64,000 nucleotides of DNA, from contig NZ_JACXLD010000001.1 of assembly GCF_014705705.1 (NCBI RefSeq), positions 124,001-188,000 on the forward strand, given 5' to 3'. The notes beneath the pieces are model-generated. The model saw only the letters and a list, made by a program, of their open reading frames with translations. It ran no database searches and was not told the DNA's origin. Position 1 is the stretch's first letter. Every line of letters starts with the position of its first letter. Both the position numbers and the translations under genes were made by a program. This DNA is from Spongiibacter pelagi (GTDB lineage Bacteria > Pseudomonadota > Gammaproteobacteria > Pseudomonadales > Spongiibacteraceae). Below are positions 45,510-54,715 of this stretch, piece after piece.

Positions 45510-45563
45510 TCACCGGACAGCAAATTACAATCCATACCAATCTGCCCGAGTAAGCGCGACATC

Positions 45564-47651
45564 ATGGGCGATTATATCGATCAAATCAGCGTAGCCAGCC
45601 TCAAGGGGGTTGGCCCGCGCCTGCAGGAAAAACTCGCCCAGCTCGGCATCAATAATGTGCAAGATCTGCTGTTTCACTTGCCCCTGCGCTATCAAGACCG
45701 AACCCGCCTATGTCCCATCGGCAGCGTGCAACTTGGTAGCGATGTGGTTATTGAAGGCAAGGTTGTCGCCGCCGATATTGTGTTTGGCCGGCGGCGCAGC
45801 TTGGTATGCCGGATTCAGGATGGCACCGGCACCACTACTCTGCGCTTTTTTCATTTTAATGCAGCGCAGAAACAACAACTGGCTCCCGGCACACGTCTGC
45901 GCTGTTTTGGCGAAGCCCGCCGAGGCAGCGGCGGCTTGGAGTTTTATCATCCCGAATATCGCGTCCTGCAAGACCATGAAACTGCCGCGATGGAAGAGGC
46001 ATTAACGCCGATTTACCCATCCACGGAAGGTTTACAGCAAGCCAGTTGGCGCAAACTTTTAGACCAAGCGCTACTCCAGCTAGATCGACACCCCGTTCGC
46101 GAATGGCTGAAACCGGAACAACTGCCCCCGGAACTACGCCGCATTAATGCGCTGGGAGATGCCCTTCGCTATCTTCACAATCCACCCGTGGATGCCTCTC
46201 TGCAATTAATCCAGCAGCAACGCCACCCCTGCCAGCAGCGCTTAGCTTTTGAAGAATTACTCGCCCACAACCTCGCGCTCCAACAACTTCGCGAACAGGC
46301 CCGTGCACTTTCAGCGCCCTGCCTCGATGGCCCGATAAAACTGGAAACGCAATTTCTCGCACAACTGGGCTTTACCCTGACCGGCGCACAGCAACGCGTC
46401 GCCAGCGAAATCTCCACTGATTTAAAACGTTATAGCCCAATGTTGAGACTGGTACAGGGCGATGTTGGTAGCGGCAAAACCGCCGTAGCCGCACTAGCGG
46501 CACTGCGCGCCGTGGCCAGTGGCTATCAAGTAGCGATAATGGCGCCCACCGAAATTCTGGCAGAGCAGCACTACCAGAATTTTTCTCAGTGGCTTGAACC
46601 GCTGGGTATTCAAATCGCTTGGCTCAGCGGCAAACAAAAGGGCAAGGCGCGAGAAAAGCAGCAACAAAGCTTGGCAGAGCACCATGCCCATATTGGCGTT
46701 GGCACCCATGCGCTGTTTCAGGATGACGTCGAATTCGCCAAACTAGGTCTGGTTATTATCGATGAACAACATCGCTTTGGTGTTCACCAGCGATTGGCGC
46801 TTAAGCAAAAAGCGGAGCAGGGCGTAGGGCAGCCGCACCAGTTAATTATGACGGCCACGCCGATTCCACGCACACTGGCAATGACCGCCTATGCAGATCT
46901 GGATACGTCTATCATCGACGAATTGCCGCCGGGGCGCAGCCCGGTCAATACCGTAGTACTGGAAAACACCCGCCGCACTCAGGTGATCGAACGCCTGCGC
47001 GCCGTTTGTACCCAGGGTCAGCAAGCCTATTGGGTCTGCACCTTGATTGAAGAGTCAGACAAATTACAGGCCCAGGCTGCGGAAGCGAGCTGGGAGCTGC
47101 TGCGCGAGCAACTGCCGGAATTAACGGTTGGCTTGGTTCACGGCCGGCTTAAGCCCCAAGAAAAAGCCGAGATTATGGCCCGCTTTAAAGCCGGCGAAAT
47201 TCAGCTCTTAGTTGCAACCATCGTAATCGAAGTTGGCGTAGACGTACCCAATGCCAGCTTGATGATTATAGAAAATGCCGAGCGACTCGGTCTGGCACAG
47301 TTGCATCAGTTGCGGGGTCGAGTAGGGCGGGGCAGCCTGCAAAGCCATTGCGTTTTAATGTATCAAACGCCGCTGTCGAGAAACGGTCGCGAACGCCTCA
47401 GTGTACTGCGCAGCAGCAACGATGGTTTTGTCATTGCCGAGGAAGATTTACGCATTCGCGGCCCCGGCGAAGTCCTTGGCACTCGCCAGACCGGCCTAAT
47501 GAGCTTTAAAATAGCCGACTTACAGGAACACGACGCCTTGCTGGAGCCAGTACGCGACACGGCGATCAACTTTCTGCATGAACACCCCATTGCGGCCCAA
47601 GCCCTGATCGACCGCTGGCTGGCCAACAAAACTCTCTACGCATCTGTGTAA
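45564..47651 (+). CDS. recG: ATP-dependent DNA helicase RecG
   Basis: A 695-residue superfamily 2 helicase, normal length. The wedge (OB) domain spans about 1-150, Walker A GDVGSGKT and Walker B IIDEQHRFG follow, and TATPIPRTLAM, PLSRNGRERL and the C-terminal GPGEVLGTRQTG are RecG-specific. It regresses stalled forks and processes R-loops. Its stop is 3 bases before the TauE-like ATG. Confidence 0.96.
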   Translation: MGDYIDQISVASLKGVGPRLQEKLAQLGINNVQDLLFHLPLRYQDRTRLCPIGSVQLGSDVVIEGKVVAADIVFGRRRSLVCRIQDGTGTTTLRFFHFNAAQKQQLAPGTRLRCFGEARRGSGGLEFYHPEYRVLQDHETAAMEEALTPIYPSTEGLQQASWRKLLDQALLQLDRHPVREWLKPEQLPPELRRINALGDALRYLHNPPVDASLQLIQQQRHPCQQRLAFEELLAHNLALQQLREQARALSAPCLDGPIKLETQFLAQLGFTLTGAQQRVASEISTDLKRYSPMLRLVQGDVGSGKTAVAALAALRAVASGYQVAIMAPTEILAEQHYQNFSQWLEPLGIQIAWLSGKQKGKAREKQQQSLAEHHAHIGVGTHALFQDDVEFAKLGLVIIDEQHRFGVHQRLALKQKAEQGVGQPHQLIMTATPIPRTLAMTAYADLDTSIIDELPPGRSPVNTVVLENTRRTQVIERLRAVCTQGQQAYWVCTLIEESDKLQAQAAEASWELLREQLPELTVGLVHGRLKPQEKAEIMARFKAGEIQLLVATIVIEVGVDVPNASLMIIENAERLGLAQLHQLRGRVGRGSLQSHCVLMYQTPLSRNGRERLSVLRSSNDGFVIAEEDLRIRGPGEVLGTRQTGLMSFKIADLQEHDALLEPVRDTAINFLHEHPIAAQALIDRWLANKTLYASV

Positions 47652-47654
47652 TAC

Positions 47655-48455
47655 ATGACCGATTTAGCGCTGTGGCAATACTTGGGTATTGGCCTGATTT
47701 TTATTTGGAGCGGCTTTGTACGTTCCGGCCTTGGCTTTGGCGGCGCGGTGCTCAGCCTGCCGTTTTTGCTGCTGATCTACAATGAACCGCTGGTATTTCT
47801 GCCGCTGATTTCCGTCCACCTGCTGTTCTTTTCCGCCCTGACGATTTACCTGAATAACCGCAAGCGCTTAAGCCTGAATAGCCGCAGAAAGGGCGGGCAT
47901 GAGGTGCCCGCTGAAAGCACCGTAGATTGGCCCTATCTGCGCAAAATTCTGGCAATTATGATTGTGCCCAAAATGATCGGGGTGTTTGGCCTTATCACTT
48001 TACCCCCCACCATACTCAGCCCGATTATTTTCACCATCGTTTCGGTGTACGCCCTCGGCTATATCTTTAACCGTCCATTCCGCAGTAATAGCAAGGTCAT
48101 CGACACCCTGTTTTTGGTGATGGGCGGCTATATCAGCGGCACCTCACTGATCGGCGCCCCCTTGATTATTGCCGTTGCCAGCCAGCACATTGCCCCGCAC
48201 CGCCTGCGCGATACCATGTTCGCCCTGTGGTTTATTCTGGTCAGCATCAAGATGGTTGCGTTTATGTGGGTCGGCGTTGATTTACAACTGATTCACCATC
48301 TCTGGTTACTGCCATGCGCCGCCATTGGCCACGTTATTGGCCTGCGCGCGCATCAGAAAATGCTGGCAGCAGAAACGCCGGTGTTTTTACGGGTGGTAGG
48401 GAGTGTGTTGCTGATTGTTAGCGCGATGGGGATTTGGAGCAATCTAGCCCAGTAA
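47655..48455 (+). CDS. TauE/SafE family sulfite or organic anion permease
   Basis: A 266-residue membrane protein with about eight hydrophobic helices. The SGFVRSGLGFGGAVLSLPFLLLIYN and GGYISGTSLIGAPLIIAVASQH repeats are the two conserved GFGG/GA..I blocks of the TauE/SafE family. Substrates in the family include sulfite, sulfonates and organosulfur ions; it is not known here. It is coupled to recG and ends in a hairpin shared with the next convergent gene. Confidence 0.85.
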   Translation: MTDLALWQYLGIGLIFIWSGFVRSGLGFGGAVLSLPFLLLIYNEPLVFLPLISVHLLFFSALTIYLNNRKRLSLNSRRKGGHEVPAESTVDWPYLRKILAIMIVPKMIGVFGLITLPPTILSPIIFTIVSVYALGYIFNRPFRSNSKVIDTLFLVMGGYISGTSLIGAPLIIAVASQHIAPHRLRDTMFALWFILVSIKMVAFMWVGVDLQLIHHLWLLPCAAIGHVIGLRAHQKMLAAETPVFLRVVGSVLLIVSAMGIWSNLAQ

Positions 48456-48469
48456 GTCAGGCTGGGCTA
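48445..48469. terminator. Hairpin between convergent TauE-like and BLUF-like genes
   Basis: TAGCCCAG (48445-48452) pairs with CTGGGCTA (48462-48469), loop of 9. It spans the stop codons of both genes. T runs are weak. Confidence 0.5.
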
Positions 48470-48927
48470 ATTGTTGAGACCGGCTCAGCGCCGGGAACTG
48501 GGTAGCCCGCGGCCTGAAAAAAGCGCTGTAGGCGATGGCCATCTGCAGGCTTATGCAACTGAATATGGCCCTGCAACATATCGCGCAGCTTGCCCAGTAA
48601 ATTATTGCGATCTGCCGAACCAGTTTTCACCACCCGAATTTTCCACTCGGGCAGCGTGCGATCATCAACGCTATAGTTTGCCACCACGCTGACATCAATC
48701 ATCCGGCTATCCATATTCAAATGGCGAATAAGCCCGGCAATTTTTTTGTTATCGCCTTCTAGCTGAAGCATAAAAATTTTATCGGCGACAGCAAATGTGC
48801 CGGATACCGATTTTTTGTCAGCAAAGTTCCGAATTTCGGTATAGAGGCTGATTATAAAATTTGAGGGTACCGCCGAGCCGCTTCCCGGAGGCAGCAGCAT
48901 GGTTCCCAAGCAGACCACTCTTTTCAT
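48457..48927 (-). CDS. Degenerate BLUF-like domain protein
   Basis: A 156-residue protein with the strand-helix pattern of BLUF blue-light sensors: MKRVVCLG (strand 1), a helix, VSGTFAVADKIFMLQLEG aligned with the BLUF VTGxLLYxxGxFLQxLEG block, then IRHLNMDSRMIDVSVV and LPEWKI. The flavin-linked Tyr of strand 1 is replaced by Cys6, the conserved Asn pair by Asp-Lys, and the Gln position holds Leu54 with Gln shifted by one. So it probably does not make the normal light reaction. ATG 48927 is preferred over a TTG 30 bases upstream. Confidence 0.65.
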   Translation of the reverse strand: MKRVVCLGTMLLPPGSGSAVPSNFIISLYTEIRNFADKKSVSGTFAVADKIFMLQLEGDNKKIAGLIRHLNMDSRMIDVSVVANYSVDDRTLPEWKIRVVKTGSADRNNLLGKLRDMLQGHIQLHKPADGHRLQRFFQAAGYPVPGAEPVSTISPA

Positions 48928-49176
48928 ACTAGAATTCCAAATACGCGTTACGACCAAAGTAAACCAATCTGGTCAAAAACCGATCAATTTGTGAATAACA
49001 CTCAGACTATGCCGCAGGATGGCGCAGCAGGGCATGCGTATTAGTACCCACCCAGCTGAAAAGAGTCAGAATATAGACCCAGTTCTAAGGCCAAGAAGGG
49101 CGGTTGCATTTGCCTATCAGCGCCACCACAATAGCAATACAAAGCATATAACTAACGAAAAACTAAGGAGAAAGCG

Positions 49177-49749
49177 GTGTCTTCGACAATTATTGATGGC
49201 GTGGATTACGGCCCTTTATTTGGCCTGCTTGGCATGTGGCGCGGCGATCGTGGTATTGATAAAGCCCCCGAGCCCGATGGCGAAGATGTGAGCCCGTTTT
49301 ACGAAACCGTTTTCTTTGAAGCCTGCGGCGATGTCGACAATGCCGAAACCCAGGTGCTGGCCGTGGTGCGTTACCACCAGGTCGTACACCGCAAAAGTAA
49401 CGACAAAGTGTTTCACAATGAAAGCGGCTACTGGAGCTGGGACAAAGACAGCGACCTGATCATGCAGTCGTTCAGCATTCCACGCGGAGTATCGGTGGTC
49501 GCGGGCGGCAAGGCTCATATCGATGATAAAGGCCGCACCGTGATTGAAGTTAGCGCCAAAAAAGGCGATGACGAATGGGGCATTGTAGAAGCGCCATTTA
49601 TGCGCGACAACGCCTCGTCACGCTCTTTTCAAAAGAAGATCATTCTTGACGGTGACAGCATGATCTACAACGAAGCCACGCTGCTGGATATCTATGGACG
49701 CGAATACAACCACACCGACGCCAACCGCCTACAGCGCGACCCTCAGTAA
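49177..49749 (+). CDS. Nitrobindin/THAP4-like haem-binding beta-barrel protein
   Basis: A 190-residue beta-barrel protein. GPLFGLLGMWRGDRGIDKAPEPDG contains the GxWxGxG of the family, VVRYHQVVHRK and FHNESGYWSWD form the next strands. Nitrobindins bind b-type haem and may isomerise peroxynitrite; here that is inferred. Start GTG 49177 with TAAGGAG (49164-49170) 6 bases before. It is convergent with the OxyR-like gene. Confidence 0.78.
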   Translation: MSSTIIDGVDYGPLFGLLGMWRGDRGIDKAPEPDGEDVSPFYETVFFEACGDVDNAETQVLAVVRYHQVVHRKSNDKVFHNESGYWSWDKDSDLIMQSFSIPRGVSVVAGGKAHIDDKGRTVIEVSAKKGDDEWGIVEAPFMRDNASSRSFQKKIILDGDSMIYNEATLLDIYGREYNHTDANRLQRDPQ

Positions 49750-49787
49750 ATACTCGCTTACTTATTAGCCCTCAGCTGGTGGTGGTT

Positions 49788-50723
49788 TTATACCATCACC
49801 ACTTTCCCTAAACGCGCCTCAATCATTTCTTTCAAACTCGCCGCCAGCTCCCGGAAGAAAATCCGGTTTGGTGCCCCGGCACGCCATACCAAGGCATGTT
49901 GACGACGAATAGGTAAGCCCTCTACCTCGGTTACCCATAGCGCCTCGGGCTTATGCATCTCCGAGTGGACATATAGACCCGGCAAAAAAGCCGAGCCCAT
50001 GCCCATTACCACCATTTGTCGCAGCGTATCGAGGCTAGTGCCCTCATAGTCACTGAGTAGTTCAGCTCCAACTCGGCTGCAAATATCCTTTACCTGATGG
50101 TGAAAGTGGTGATGTTCCTGCAGGGTCAAAATACGTTCTGCGCGTAATTTACCCGGCGGCACCAAGGGCAATCCCGCCAAGGGATTTTCCGATGACACCA
50201 CTAACTTTAGCGGTTCGGTAAACAGCGGCTCTACCACCAAATCATCCGAGCTGACCGGCAGCGGCAAAATTGCAAAATCGTAGCTCCCCATCAGCAAATC
50301 CCGCTGGATGGCGGTTGGCCCATCCTCGCGAACATAGAGTTTTAACTTCTGATAACGCTGGTGAAGACCGGGCAACACATTGGGCAAAAGATAGGGGCCC
50401 ACCGTCGGCGGCACGCCCAGCCGATAGGTGATTTGGTGAGTTTCCCCCAACATATCCGCCGCCTCAATGAAGGTGTTCAGCTTCAATAAAACCTGACGGG
50501 CGTGGGGCAATAACTCGCGGCCGGCCGGGGAGAGCAGGGTGCCTGAACGGGAGCGCTCAAATAATTGCAGCCCCAGTTTTTCTTCCAACGCGGCAATTTG
50601 GGTGGTCAACGCCGGCTGGCTAATACCGAGCTGGTCTGCGGCGCGGCGAAAATTTTCAAGGCTGGCGACCGCCTCAAAATACTGTAATTGCTTGAGACTG
50701 ATCGCTTCAGATTTAAGGAACAT
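49788..50723 (-). CDS. OxyR-like LysR regulator lacking the peroxidatic cysteine
   Basis: A 311-residue LysR-type regulator with an N-terminal winged HTH (LQYFEAVASLENFRRAADQLGISQPALTTQI, 13-43) and a LysR substrate-binding domain. The effector part matches OxyR: TLQEHHHFHHQVKDICSRVGA, TSLDTLRQMVVMGMGSAFLPGL. Aligning on the Gln (210), OxyR Cys199 corresponds to His206, while Cys208 is kept as Cys215. It therefore cannot form the normal regulatory disulfide. It is divergent from the carbonic anhydrase/SulP operon, which it may control. Confidence 0.82.
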   Translation of the reverse strand: MFLKSEAISLKQLQYFEAVASLENFRRAADQLGISQPALTTQIAALEEKLGLQLFERSRSGTLLSPAGRELLPHARQVLLKLNTFIEAADMLGETHQITYRLGVPPTVGPYLLPNVLPGLHQRYQKLKLYVREDGPTAIQRDLLMGSYDFAILPLPVSSDDLVVEPLFTEPLKLVVSSENPLAGLPLVPPGKLRAERILTLQEHHHFHHQVKDICSRVGAELLSDYEGTSLDTLRQMVVMGMGSAFLPGLYVHSEMHKPEALWVTEVEGLPIRRQHALVWRAGAPNRIFFRELAASLKEMIEARLGKVVMV

Positions 50724-50766
50724 ATTTAAAGAACACGGCCTTGGCTCGGGTGACTTGCATGGAATC

Positions 50767-50818
50767 CTGATAACAAAAAACTATCAGATATTACTATATT
50801 TTTCTATATGACTATCAG
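50767..50818. promoter_or_regulatory. Candidate operator between the LysR gene and carbonic anhydrase
   Basis: CTGATA (50767-50772), nine bases, TATCAG (50782-50787) is a dyad; ACTATCAG recurs at 50780-50787 and 50811-50818; CTAT tetramers also lie at 50794 and 50804. OxyR sites are built of spaced ATAG/CTAT units, so the resemblance is suggestive, though spacing is not canonical. Confidence 0.45.
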
Positions 50819-50889
50819 CAGAAGATACTGACATCAACTTTGGCCCCGTTGCCGTAGATAAATCACCGACCCATCAAAGGAGAGTAGTC

Positions 50890-51531
50890 ATGGATCACGT
50901 TATTTCAGGTGTTAGCAAATTTCAGCGCGAAGTCTATCCCGAAAAGAAAGATCGCTTCCAAAAGCTGGCCAAGGGCCAAAACCCCGAAGTGCTGTTCATT
51001 ACCTGTGCTGACTCGCGCATTGACCCCAGCATGGTGACCCAAACTGAACCCGGTGAACTGTTTATCTGCCGCAATGCGGGCAATATTGTGCCCCCTCACA
51101 GCAACTACACCGGCGGCACCACCGCCTCTATCGAGTTTGCGGTAGCGGCACTGGGCGTATCCCATATTGTGGTGTGCGGTCACAGTGATTGCGGCGCCAT
51201 GAAAGGCGCAATCGCCCCAGAAAATCTGGATGATCTGCCCCATGTTAAAGAGTGGCTCAGCCACAGCCGCGCCGCCCGCGAAGTGGTTAAAGAGCGTCAT
51301 GGCCATGTCTGCAAAGACCATCTTGATGAAGTCACTAAAGAAAACGTGCTGCTGCAACTTCAACACCTGCGCACCCACCCTGCGGTGGCCGCCAAAATCG
51401 CGACCGGCAAAGTGACCCTGCACGGCTGGGTATACAACATCGAAACCGGCGGCATTGATGCATTTAATGCCCAAACTGGTGATTTTTCTCCGCTCGACGA
51501 AGAGCAACAAGCCGCTCTGGTGGGCGGATAA
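50890..51531 (+). CDS. Beta-class carbonic anhydrase
   Basis: A 213-residue beta carbonic anhydrase. CADSRIDPSMVTQTEPGELFICRNAGN at about 39-65 carries zinc ligand Cys39 and the Asp41-Arg43 dyad; VVCGHSDCGAMKG holds zinc ligands His98 and Cys101. It interconverts CO2 and bicarbonate in the cytoplasm. AAAGGAG is placed 8 bases before the ATG. A SulP anion transporter follows after 27 bases. Confidence 0.95.
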   Translation: MDHVISGVSKFQREVYPEKKDRFQKLAKGQNPEVLFITCADSRIDPSMVTQTEPGELFICRNAGNIVPPHSNYTGGTTASIEFAVAALGVSHIVVCGHSDCGAMKGAIAPENLDDLPHVKEWLSHSRAAREVVKERHGHVCKDHLDEVTKENVLLQLQHLRTHPAVAAKIATGKVTLHGWVYNIETGGIDAFNAQTGDFSPLDEEQQAALVGG

Positions 51532-51558
51532 ACCGTCACACTCAGGAGGAGTAAGACA

Positions 51559-53196
51559 ATGAATTTAGGTTCCTTTCGTGGTGATCTGACCGGCGGTATT
51601 ACCGCCGGTGTCGTCGCATTGCCACTGGCTTTGGCACTGGGCGTTGCCTCAGGGCTGGGGCCAATGGCCGGTATGTACGGCGCTATTGCTGTCGGCTTTT
51701 TTGCTGCGCTGTTCGGCGGCACACCCTCACAAATTTCTGGACCCACCGGCCCCATGGTCGTTGTGCTGGCGGGTCTTTTTGCCAGCCTTTCCGGCGATGT
51801 CGGCCTGATTTTTACCGCCGTTATGCTGGCCGGCTTATTGCAAATCGCCTTTGGCTTGCTCGGCGTAGGCCAATATATTCGCCTCGTTCCTTATCCGGTA
51901 ATTTCCGGCTTTATGAGCGGCATCGGCGCCATCATTATTATTCTGCAGCTCAGCCCGCTGATGGGCCACACCAGCCCGGCTGGTACGCTTGGCGCTTTGG
52001 GCTATCTGCCCACCGCACTCACCGATATCAATTTTGTTTCTTTGATATTGGGCCTTGGCACATTGGCCATGGTGTATAGCTGGCCGGCAGCATGGGGCCG
52101 TTATATGCCCGCGCCACTGGCTGCATTGATTGTCGGCACCCTTATTTCCACGCTGTTTTTGAGCGTGCCAGTACTGGGCGCAATCCCCACTGGCCTGCCC
52201 AGCTTGCACCTGCCGGAGTTTGACCACGGCAATCTGTGGATTGTGGCAGAAGCCGCCGTCATTCTGGCTATTCTCGGTGCTATCGACAGTCTGCTGACCT
52301 CGCTGGTAGCCGACAATATGACCCGTACCCGTCACGATTCAAATCGTGAGCTGATCGGTCAGGGTGTGGGTAATACCGTTGCCGGTTTGATCGGCGGTAT
52401 CGCCGGTGCTGGCGCCACCATGCGCACCGTAGTCAATATCCGCTCCGGCGGCAGTACCCGTATTTCGGGCATGATTCACGCGCTGGTGCTATTAGCCGTT
52501 GTTTTGGGCTTGGGTTCGCTGGCCTCTAATATTCCGCTGGCGGTACTGGCAGGTATTCTGGTGAAAGTCGGTGTCGATATTATTGACTGGAGCTACCTGA
52601 AACGCGCCCACCAAGGGCCGCGCTGGGATCTGTTGTTGATGGTATTGGTTCTGGTACTAACGGTGTTTGTCGATCTGATCACCGCCGTGGCACTGGGCGT
52701 AGTACTGGCTGCACTGGCCTTTATCAAGCAGCTTGCCGCTCTGCAAATCGAGAATCTGAAAAACCTGCCACAGCATTTGGATTCCCCCGAAGAAAAGGCA
52801 CTGCTGAGCGCCCATCAGGACCGTATCTCATTGTTTGAGTTTGCCGGCCCCCTGAGCTTCGGTGCCGCTGCTGACCTCGGTCACCATGTTCGTGAGCAAA
52901 GTGGTAAGGATTCGCGGATTCTAATTCTGAATTTTGAAGACTCACCCTTTGTTGACCTGTCTGCACTGCGCGCCGTAGAGACCATTGCTACCGACGCCAA
53001 GAACAGTGGCAAGCAGTTGTACTTTGTGGGGATGCGTCCGGAAGTGAGAACCCTGCTAGAAAATATGAGCGCCGGATTGCCCTGTGACGCGGAATTCGAG
53101 ACCCGCCTTGAAGCACTGCAAGCGGCGGTAAATCTAATCGACTCAGAAAAGCGTACACACTCAATATCGCCCACTAAGTTGGCCAACAGCCACTGA
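51559..53196 (+). CDS. SulP family anion (probably bicarbonate) transporter with STAS domain
   Basis: A 545-residue SulP protein: about 14 membrane segments with GDLTGGITAGVVALPLALALGVASGLGP at the start, GPTGPMVVV, and a C-terminal STAS domain (about 420-520, ISLFEFAGPLSFGAA, LILNFEDSPFVDLSALRAVE). Close cytoplasmic coupling with a carbonic anhydrase gene points to bicarbonate rather than sulfate, as in BicA-type uptake; this is inference from context. AGGAGG precedes the ATG. It ends in two hairpins. Confidence 0.87.
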   Translation: MNLGSFRGDLTGGITAGVVALPLALALGVASGLGPMAGMYGAIAVGFFAALFGGTPSQISGPTGPMVVVLAGLFASLSGDVGLIFTAVMLAGLLQIAFGLLGVGQYIRLVPYPVISGFMSGIGAIIIILQLSPLMGHTSPAGTLGALGYLPTALTDINFVSLILGLGTLAMVYSWPAAWGRYMPAPLAALIVGTLISTLFLSVPVLGAIPTGLPSLHLPEFDHGNLWIVAEAAVILAILGAIDSLLTSLVADNMTRTRHDSNRELIGQGVGNTVAGLIGGIAGAGATMRTVVNIRSGGSTRISGMIHALVLLAVVLGLGSLASNIPLAVLAGILVKVGVDIIDWSYLKRAHQGPRWDLLLMVLVLVLTVFVDLITAVALGVVLAALAFIKQLAALQIENLKNLPQHLDSPEEKALLSAHQDRISLFEFAGPLSFGAAADLGHHVREQSGKDSRILILNFEDSPFVDLSALRAVETIATDAKNSGKQLYFVGMRPEVRTLLENMSAGLPCDAEFETRLEALQAAVNLIDSEKRTHSISPTKLANSH

Positions 53197-53210
53197 GGGT
53201 GCTCCCCTTC

Positions 53211-53295
53211 CAACCCGGTGATTCACCGGGTTGAAAATGTGCATCGGTAATACTCTCCCAATGATGCAATTTGCCCGCCTTGTGCGGGCTTTTTT
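53211..53295 (+). terminator. Two hairpins ending the carbonic anhydrase/SulP operon
   Basis: CAACCCGGTG (53211-53220), loop ATT, and its complement (53224-53233), without T tail, is followed by GCCCGC (53273-53278), loop of 5, GCGGGC (53284-53289) and six T. The second is a good intrinsic terminator and touches the stop of the convergent symporter gene. Confidence 0.85.
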
Positions 53296-54706
53296 ATGCT
53301 CGAGATTCGCCGCCCCGCAAGCCGCGAATCAGCGCGTACACCAGCAAGCCCGCCAAGATGCCCGACAAACCCTCGTAGACCAAGTTGTGTAGATCAAACA
53401 AACGCCACAGCAAAGAAGTGAGCAGACCTGCGGCGCTCATCAAAATAGCCGTAGCTACCGTGGGTCTTGCACCCAAGATAAGCACCAGCAAGAGCGGCAC
53501 AAAGCTGCTGGCCAACCCCGACCAAGCCATGACCACCATGCCAAATACACTCTGCGCACTGAGCAATGCCCAGCCCATAGCGAATGCTGTGACCAGCAGT
53601 GTTGCGCCTTTAATATAAAGAGGCCGCTCAATTTTTCCCGGTAATAAATCGTGGCTTAGCGCAGCGGAGGAGCTGAGCACCAAGGAATCAGCGGTGGACA
53701 AGGTGGCGGCAAAAATTCCCGCCAGAATCAGCCCCACCAAAACCGGCGGCAATAATTCCAGCGCCATCGTTGGCAGTGCAAGTTCAGCATCGAAGCTACC
53801 GGTATCGGGCAAATAAACCCGCGACAACAATCCCACCAGCGTCGCCATGCAGTAGAACACGGTAAACCACAGGTAATACCAAATTCGCGCACGCTTCATT
53901 TCACCGGAATCACGCAGGGTCATAAAGCGCACCATAATATGCGGTTGACCCGCTACGGAAAATCCGGCAAACAGCCAGCCCAAGGCAAACAGCACTGCGC
54001 CGGCAGCGCCGGGCAAGGCCATATCTTCCGGGAACCAATTGAGATAATCAGGCACCGCTGACAATTGTTGATATGCGCCAGACACACCGCCCAGATTGGC
54101 TACCGCCACCCAGAGTAAAATAGCCATGGCAACAATCATCACGATCGACTGCGCGGCATCGGTCCATATAGAGGCGCGGATACCTCCCGCGAGACAATAC
54201 GCCACAACCAGCAGCGCTCCGGCAACCACGCCACTCCACAGCGGCCAGTCGAACAAAACGTGCAAGGCTTTGCTGCCCGCCAATAATTGCGCCGCTGCGT
54301 AGGCCAGCAATAAAACAAGACACACCAAGGCGGCCAAGTTTTGATAAAGGCGCATATTTTTGCCGGCCCAGTTTGAAAGCACCCCGATGTAACTGACTTC
54401 ACCAGTTTCCGTGGTCATTTCCCGCAGGCGACGGTGAACAATATAAGACGCAATAAAATCGCCGCTAATCCAACCGGCCATCACCCAAAAGGCAGAAAGC
54501 CCCACGGTGTAGGTGTAACCAATTACACCAATAAACATATAGCCGCTATTATTTGTGGCGACCGCAGACAAACCCACCAGCCAAGCGCTGACGCTATTGC
54601 TTGCCAGATAGTAGTCGCGGCTGTGATGGGTGTTGTAGATCACCGAGGCAAGGCCGATCAGTACAAAGAGCAGTAGAAAGCCCAGAAAGCTGACGATGGT
54701 GAGCAT
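53294..54706 (-). CDS. Sodium:solute symporter (SSS family)
   Basis: A 470-residue membrane protein with about 13 helices. ASNSVSAWLVGLSAVATNNSGYMFIG at the start, GWISGDFIASYIVHRRLRE and FATLSTADSLVLSSSAALSHDLL are SSS-family blocks (PutP/PanF-like); the second Ser pair in the last is the sodium site. The substrate is not defined. It is 9 bases downstream of the TPR gene and the last gene of the run starting at ectA, so it may import ectoine, proline or another compatible solute (inference). Confidence 0.85.
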   Translation of the reverse strand: MLTIVSFLGFLLLFVLIGLASVIYNTHHSRDYYLASNSVSAWLVGLSAVATNNSGYMFIGVIGYTYTVGLSAFWVMAGWISGDFIASYIVHRRLREMTTETGEVSYIGVLSNWAGKNMRLYQNLAALVCLVLLLAYAAAQLLAGSKALHVLFDWPLWSGVVAGALLVVAYCLAGGIRASIWTDAAQSIVMIVAMAILLWVAVANLGGVSGAYQQLSAVPDYLNWFPEDMALPGAAGAVLFALGWLFAGFSVAGQPHIMVRFMTLRDSGEMKRARIWYYLWFTVFYCMATLVGLLSRVYLPDTGSFDAELALPTMALELLPPVLVGLILAGIFAATLSTADSLVLSSSAALSHDLLPGKIERPLYIKGATLLVTAFAMGWALLSAQSVFGMVVMAWSGLASSFVPLLLVLILGARPTVATAILMSAAGLLTSLLWRLFDLHNLVYEGLSGILAGLLVYALIRGLRGGESRA

Positions 54707-54715
54707 GGGGCTTCC

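Noticed and set aside
50905-51510. 201-codon minus-strand open frame opposite the carbonic anhydrase
   Set aside because: Antisense shadow of a strongly conserved gene with histidine- and glycine-rich nonsense composition.
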